This document shows, one piece after another, positions 58,177 through 64,000 of a stretch of 64,000 nucleotides of DNA. The stretch's first letter is position 1. The number at the start of each line of letters is the position of its first letter. The position numbers were made by a program, and so were the translations under genes. The stretch covers positions 747,501-811,500 of the forward strand of contig NC_087163.1 of NCBI RefSeq assembly GCF_035594125.1, read 5' to 3'. The notes under the pieces are model-generated. The model had not been told where the DNA came from. It saw only the letters and a list, made by a program, of their open reading frames with translations, and made no database searches. This stretch comes from Scylla paramamosain. Lineage: Eukaryota; Arthropoda; Malacostraca; Decapoda; Portunidae.

Positions 58177-59321
58177 CTGTCAGACAAGACAAAGGTAAGG
58201 CAGAGCCTCATTGGCATGGACATCCACAGCACATTACCAACCACAACACTAGGCTGACCACGCATCTTCTTCCATGTGTTATGGCTAGAACTCCTTAATG
58301 TCATCATGTTACTAACACTGTCTCCTGCTGCTGCTGCAGAGGCATCTGAGCTACATGTAAAGAGCTCAGGCTCCTCCAGAGGACCAGCAATACTGTTCTT
58401 TATTATTCTTTGTAATAATAAATTACATGATAATAAACTGTGCTAGTCACTTTCAATGAGTTTTGAACTGACTTCACTAACAGCATGAAAGACTAAGAAA
58501 CTGTTTCAAGCAACATAATAGCGTTATTTATTGTTTTCTGCAGATACTACATGAGGTACCGATAAATGCATAGACAATTAACCACAATGATTATCACATT
58601 ATTACACATGTGTGGTTTACTGCATATGAAGCCTTATCAAAAAGGATGAAAATGCAGCTTTTCATTAATACAATAAAGAGGAGATGAATTACAGTCTGAA
58701 TTAACATTAACTTTTCAATGATATGCTTTCAAGTAGATTTCTTTTACATGATGCAAAACTGTTCAAAGAAATATGACAGAGTAGTACAGTACATCAAAAC
58801 ACTTTAGAAAATGATGTAATGCATGACAGCCCAAGATGATGCCTGCATACCACTCATGGAACAATGAAGCTGGCCTATGATGCAGTCATTGTGTTGGTTA
58901 TAATCACCAATGATCCAGTTATCAAAAAACACCTGAACAACTTCCATTTCTATATTTTAAGCATTTCCACATTTGACTCTATTTGCATATTTGAATTGCT
59001 TTGTGTTAGTGCTCCCAGGTTTACTTGGGCTTCCATCCTTTACTACTCATCTTGATTCAATGCCTGTTTAATCCACTTCCCTATGCTTCCATGTGTCAGG
59101 ATGAGGACCACTGTCACTGCTCCTTATGTTGCTAACACTGGGCACGGAAATTATCATCATTTACAGTATATCACAGGTCATGTCCAGCTACCACACAATC
59201 AAACAGCAATCAAATCAACATCAAGGCAAACTGAGATCTTTGTGATGGCTCAAAACATGACTCCCTACTTGGCTGGAAGGAAATTCCTGCCTTACCATAA
59301 AGGAGAACACACATTAAATAA

Positions 59322-59397
59322 AATAATGATGAATTTGTTTTCACTTACTCCTCATGTAAAATAATGGTGAATTTGTTTTCACTTACTCCTCATGTAC
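59322..59397 (+). repeat. 38-bp tandem duplication
   Basis: AATAATGRTGAATTTGTTTT plus CACTTACTCCTCATGTA occurs twice in direct succession. Confidence 0.85.
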
Positions 59398-59479
59398 AGC
59401 ATTGTGTGAGACTGATGATGAATGAATCAGGGCATGTGGAGAAGCAAATTGCATTTAGCTTTACAGTTATCCTACACTG

Positions 59480-60430
59480 CATGCAAAACTGTGGCATGCA
59501 GTTGCTTGCAACCACTCATGTGATGTAGATGTAGCTTTCAGTGTAAGCACAGTGGAAATATCACTATAGGATTGATTCTGACGTGTTAATGGGCAATACA
59601 CTTTCTCTGATAATAAAATAATGCTTTGCAAGGAACCACATGTAAATAGTATGGAGACTGACAAACTTATTAAGAAGGAATCCCAGATCAGGAGCAATGA
59701 TGGGCTGGGGATTGTCATGGTGCAGCAACCACTCACAAGATCTGGTCTCATGCACTCAAATGTATCACAAAAATTATATGGAGCCTCTTGGTAGTACTCA
59801 TGCTGCTTTGTTAATCCATTCAATGCAACCACTATATACATATAAACTGTGGTCTGGAGTTTACCTGTGGACAGTACCACCACCATATATACACATCCAC
59901 AATATAAAACATTCATAATTCTAAAAATTATGATTGTATGATTGTAACATACTGATATCACATGGCTGAGTGAAAAAATTGAAAACTGGCCAACAGTGAG
60001 CCAGAAGTCACTCTTGGCTGGCACTGGGTGGTTAATAATCTGGCCACCTGCTGTGCATTCATGATGCACAACACTGTGTGAGTAAAAAACAAGAAACAAT
60101 ATTACTCCACTCCTCACATGCCTTGCCTTCTTTGACTTTAGTGACCACTGGGACTTCAACTGCAACTACAGAGGCTTGGTTTCTGGGTCTTGTCCCACAT
60201 ACCCAGCATTCCCCATTCACAAAGTCAGGATCCATGTTGGCTCTCCAGTATCTCTTGTGAAACGTTGAGGTGAACTTATGGAGCCCTTTCAAAAGCAAGT
60301 TCAACACAAACTTCATAGCCACTACATGTCCCCAAATCTTCAGTAAAAATAGTGTATGCAGTGCTATCATTCATCCTAAAGCTATCATCACTTCATCTGA
60401 CAATCAACCAATGATCTTCCACAGTCAACT
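59480..60430 (-). mobile_element. mariner-type transposase pseudogene
   Basis: Minus-strand frames, interrupted by shifts and stops, carry mariner landmarks in order: TEDLG and VSQEILE near 60.3 kb, DPDFVNGECWVCG (60198-60230; equivalent of TGDESWVYG), SKKARHVRSG with FLVFYSHSVVHHECTAGGQI (about 60.0-60.13 kb), and WLLHHDNPQPIIAP (about 59.7 kb; equivalent of LHHDNAPAH). The first catalytic Asp position is Gly, so the enzyme is dead even apart from the frameshifts. The longest remaining frame is 232 codons but mixes correct and shifted text. Confidence 0.78.
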
Positions 60431-61247
60431 TATGTACCTGATTAATGAGCCACTGTCATAGCTTGCTGATGGCTAACAAATGTTCGTCACTGCTAAGTGA
60501 AGCTTGTCCATCTTTATAGGATAAGCATTTGTCACTTTGTATCATGCCCATAGCAGCATTGCCAAACTCTGCTAAATTATATAAATTGTTTCACCTTAGT
60601 TATCACCAAGCTTCTGGCAAAACTTGATGCACCAACATTCCTGAATGTGTTACACAACATGCACACCAGCAGTCTGGCAGGAACTGACTAACCTAATCAC
60701 ACTGCAAAATCTACAATATGCCCAATAAATTTTACAACCACACTTGACACAAGTTTCCTTTCTTAACTCCACCTACTTTCCAAGAAATTAAAAAAACAAG
60801 GATATTTCGTGTAAGATATTTTGTCTATCATGAAGAGAAAAGAATATGACAAAATTATTTAGAATGCTCATGGAGGAATGGAAGGCAATGATGACATTAG
60901 AAAGTTTTCTACAAAGCGCTGAAGTGAAACACCCGATGGAAATCATTAAAGGAGAAAATGAGGAGAGACAATAGTGACTACCTAGGATAATGACGATAAT
61001 GATTTTTTTTTTCTTTTACAAAGGGTTACAGTGTATTTCAAATAGCAAGACCTTTTGATCCTCAGCAAGCAGTCTGATTTCAACACAATATGCTAACAAC
61101 AGTATGGAACAAGAGAAAGAAGGTATAATCTATAGCTACTAGTGTTTGTTGGGGAAGATTTAAATGTTTGTAGATGTGGTAGTGTTGTGTGTATAGCGTA
61201 TGTAGGTGGAGGCACAGTGTGGTGTAGTGATGGTGACTGAAACCCAC

Positions 61248-61375
61248 CTTATTCCTGAGGTCCAAAGCTCTTCTATGCCTCCTCTGTATACTGTGCCTTG
61301 CCTCCTCCACTCCAAGGGCATGGCTCACCCTCCTTGACATACTCCCCAGCCAGCCCCCAGCCACTTCTGTGACAC
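61248..61375 (-). CDS. Candidate coding exon, possibly N-terminal part of NUDT8 gene
   Basis: Sense sequence lies between acceptor TTTGTATCTTTGCAG and donor AAG|GTGGGT. It starts with two bases completing a codon and then 42 open codons: VTEVAGGWLGSMSRRVSHAL then GVEEARHSIQRRHRRALDLR and NK. Arg-rich and amphipathic; no family recognised. The exon starts in phase 1, matching the candidate exon at 62451-62523, and ends in phase 0, matching the NUDT8 exon start at 58176. It could encode a mitochondrial presequence or belong to a separate small gene. Confidence 0.45.
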
Positions 61376-61534
61376 CTGCAAAGATACAAACACACCTGCA
61401 CTCCTCTTGTTTCTTTGGCTGACCATCCAGGGACTGAACCAGTGTAAGCAATGGAATAGGTTCACACTGACGACTCTATGATGAAAGGTTTGCCTCAATC
61501 ATTCTTTGTCACCATTAATCCATGTATTGATTCA

Positions 61535-61541
<7 letters not shown>

Positions 61542-61573
<32 letters not shown>
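61542..61573 (+). repeat. (CT)n microsatellite
   Basis: Short pure tract. Confidence 0.95.
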
Positions 61574-61577
<4 letters not shown>

Positions 61578-62450
61578 CTGGGAACAAAAGGGTATCCAGT
61601 CTATAGCATAACAATCTTGGCATATCAGCAAATTGAAGGAGACAGTCAAATCCCTAACATTTAAACACATTTTGTTATTGCACAGGTCAGTTTTAGTTCC
61701 CAAGCCTGGTACACCATTTGAAAGCAAACTAATTCACAAAATAAGACAGCAACTTGCCATGTGGTGCAGTGCTAAATTATACAGTCAACACTATATAAAG
61801 TGTGCATGAAAAGCACATTCTGCCATTTCTAGTTTCTTTAACTGTTGAATTTATTCATTCACTGCAGTCTTTATAATGACTACATTCAATCCACTCAAAA
61901 ATCAAGATTTGAGACAGAAGCACCACAAAATCTGCTGACCACAACTACCAACACTACAGCTTGTGATTATTTACAAAAAAAATTGCAGTTACAAATAAGA
62001 CATAAAATGTAACAAGTTACAGAAACAAGTAGTACATAAACAATTACAATATTACATTTTCAATCCATTTCCCATTTTTTCATACTTTTGCAATAGGAAT
62101 TTAAAATTTAGATGTTGGACTGCAGTTATGGCTTGTGGTTGTGGAATCTTCCCTCCAAGCTCCTCTGCCAGGTGTGGTTATGGAAGGCTAGGTTCAAGGT
62201 AGCAAAGCTGTGACTGTAGACTGATTTAATTAATACTGTAGCATTCACCACTGGCTGACACACAAGTTGGAAAGATTAAGGCATCAGAGGAAGTGACCAC
62301 TTCTCTGTTTACAGACAAAACATGAAAATGGCTCCAGGGTCTACCACTGATGTATTGTTACTGAAGCTTGACACCAGAAACTTTTGGCTTCCCATGGTGG
62401 TGGTGGTGGTGGTGGTTGAGATGAAATACACTACATACCAAGCCACTTAC

Positions 62451-62523
62451 CTGTCATCTGTTGAAGGACTCTTGGCATGATACATCCAAAAGCTTGACTT
62501 CTTGACACCCACATTTGTTTGGC
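62451..62523 (-). CDS. Candidate first coding exon upstream of 61248-61375
   Basis: Seventy-three bases between GTGTCCTTTGTTGCAG and CAG|GTAAGT. Starting in phase 0 it reads AKQMWVSRSQAFGCIMPRVL then QQMT(G) and ends in phase 1, exactly what the 61375 exon requires (G+GT, Gly). An internal ATG at codon 4 could be the start. The same block, with its acceptor and a preceding (GA)n tract, occurs at 1183-1280 on the plus strand, so it may be an exonised repeat. Confidence 0.35.
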
Positions 62524-62546
62524 CTGCAACAAAGGACACATTAACT

Positions 62547-62551
<5 letters not shown>

Positions 62552-62622
<71 letters not shown>
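62552..62622 (+). repeat. (CT)n beside candidate exon 62451-62523
   Basis: Reads as (GA)n upstream of the exon in its sense, the same arrangement as at 1139-1206. Confidence 0.96.
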
Positions 62623-62625
<3 letters not shown>

Positions 62626-63189
62626 GACAAACTCAGTGAGTCATCATCCAGTCTTCTAAAGCCTATGTCTCCTCCAAACACCAAACTGCTTCACAAAGAT
62701 GGATTCTTTTTTTATCAGTAATCTACAGCTATTAAACAAGTGACCATTACTGACACAGACAGATAGGCAGTTAGTGGGGCCACTTCTTAGTTCCCTACCA
62801 CTTCCTATGGTTAATATAGGTTAATGAACTTGCAAGGAGGTCTTTCATGGCCCAGCTGGAAATTAAGAAAAAATATGCCCAAGTTAAGATAAAGGCCCAG
62901 CAGAGGGAGGCCTAGGGAAGAACAGCCTCCTTAGCTAAGAGATAAGAAATTTTGTCTTCTTTTACCCTATGCACAGCAAGTTGGGAGCCTGTCAGGCTGG
63001 GGTCAGGTGAGGAGGTGGAGAAATGAAAGCCTAAATACAGAAAAAAAATAACAAATTTTAAGGAAATTTTCTTAGATTGTCTGTTAGATGTAGTTCACTC
63101 CCCAATTGAAACCCTCACTTTCCCAACCCTTGGGTTGCCCTGAAGGGTATCAATTTAAATTATTATACCAGTCAGTATTCACAAGCCAA

Positions 63190-63370
63190 GAGGGTAGCCA
63201 ACCAGGTAAGAGTACCATGTAAGGTCATCCTGGCTACCTTTGGCAGAAATCAAATCAGCCACTTTCCTGCTCAAGTTGGCCATAGTAATAACAAGTTCAG
63301 CCACAGATTCACTCAGAGACCTAATTAGATCACCACCACAACCAGGAGCAGAAGAAGTAGCAGAATCACA
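63190..63370 (-). pseudogene. LINE ORF1-like coiled-coil fragment
   Basis: The minus strand encodes DLIRSLSESVAELVITMANL then SRKVADLISAKG, a heptad-like helix typical of the segment after the PHD finger in LINE ORF1. It belongs with the PHD pieces at 63.4-64 kb. Confidence 0.45.
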
Positions 63371-63439
63371 CTGTTGACATCAATTTAACATTCTTAATCA
63401 CGTTCAATAATGTGTTTTATAAGTACTAGCGGGATGCCA

Positions 63440-63605
63440 GATCAAGGTACAGTGTCGTGACACCAGTTACTGCAAGTATCATAGGCAATGGCATCCTCAT
63501 TGTTGACTGCTTCACAACAAATAGCACAAGAGAAGGACAACACATATCCTTCACTTCAGGTCGAGGCAAAGACTTACTTTTAGCACCACACCCTGCCATT
63601 ATTAC
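63440..63605 (-). pseudogene. LINE ORF1-like PHD finger, N-terminal half
   Basis: ATG at 63599 begins MAGCGAKSKSLPRPEV. A one-base shift then gives EGYVLSFSCAICCEAVNNED followed by TCSNWCHDTV, the C-x-x-C and C-x-x-W-C-H half of a PHD finger, as in ORF1 of some LINEs. The frame is broken soon after. Confidence 0.5.
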
Positions 63606-63859
63606 TTGATATAAAATACTACCAAACCATAAAACACCACAATACTAAACCAATACTCGCCACCACAACACTACATAAAACACACCACAACACTAAAAAC
63701 ATAAAACTCGGCACCACAACGCTGCAAAGATATAAACAATGACACCACAACACTAAGAATAGTTTTAAAATACTGATGAACCACACTAAGAACTACTAAC
63801 ACACTAAAATGTCAGCAATACAATGTAATAAACAAAATAGAAAGGAGCAGAAAATCACA

Positions 63860-64000
63860 CGTCAAGACACGGCAACTACCGACCACCGTCGGTGGTCCCT
63901 CAGCCTTTGATGTTTCCAGGTGTTTCAAAGCCAGCATGATGCACTTCTTACACCACCATGGCTCCTCCTTGTTTTCCAGAAGCTCCTCATATCTTTCCTC
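63860..64000 (-). pseudogene. LINE ORF1-like PHD finger, C-terminal half
   Basis: Minus-strand frame open at the window edge: EERYEELLENKEEPWWCKKC then IMLALKHLETSKAEG. The WWCKKC ending matches the last zinc ligands of LINE-associated PHD fingers (WWCxxC). It continues past 64000. Confidence 0.5.

Noticed and set aside
59467..60165. A 232-codon minus-strand gene
   Set aside because: Contains mariner text (SKKARHVRSG, VVHHECTAGGQ) and other mariner motifs in neighbouring frames, so it is a transposase pseudogene.

Overview
The window is animal nuclear DNA, most likely from a decapod crustacean and probably a brachyuran crab. Three things point there: genes split by GT-AG introns, an extreme density of simple repeats (long (CT)n/(GA)n, (GT)n/(CA)n, (TA)n and trinucleotide tracts every 1-2 kb), and a jockey-like LINE whose reverse-transcriptase text matches what I remember from swimming-crab genomes. 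The species call is recall and inference; no search was run.

Three protein genes can be supported. (1) Minus strand, about 7.9-23.1 kb: ten exons of a Cys-loop GABA receptor subunit of the GRD/CG8916 (alpha-like) type. They run from the signal peptide through the ligand-binding domain, TM1-TM3 and part of the cytoplasmic loop. The TM4 exon is not visible and probably lies beyond position 1. (2) Plus strand, 41975-44523: a complete four-exon canopy/seele (CNPY2-like) saposin-fold ER protein of 188 residues ending in KDEL. (3) Minus strand, 57463-58176: a NUDT8-like mitochondrial CoA diphosphatase. Two phase-compatible upstream exons (61248-61375 and 62451-62523) may extend its N terminus or belong to an unrecognised gene.

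The rest is intronic or intergenic repeat. Region by region: 1-7.8 kb, gene-free with a 21-bp minisatellite; 7.9-23.1 kb, the receptor gene with large microsatellite-filled introns, a tRNA-like SINE and a Tc1-like transposase relic; 23-41 kb, a microsatellite-saturated gene desert; 42-44.5 kb, the canopy gene; 44.8-57 kb, a transposon graveyard (LINE 3' ends, a SINE, a perfect-TIR MITE, tandem duplications); 57.4-58.2 kb, NUDT8; 59.4-60.4 kb, a decayed mariner; 63.2-64 kb, scattered pieces of a PHD-finger LINE ORF1. The three genes share no evident pathway: one is a neuronal ligand-gated channel, one an ER folding factor, one a mitochondrial housekeeping hydrolase.

No CRISPR array, operon, rRNA or convincing functional tRNA was seen. 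The most interesting points are microsatellites that begin exactly at splice donors in two unrelated genes, a Ser-Asp-Arg pore entrance in the GABA subunit that suggests cation selectivity, a perfect 33-bp terminal inverted repeat element flanked by TA, and a sequence block shared between a candidate exon and a distant non-coding site.
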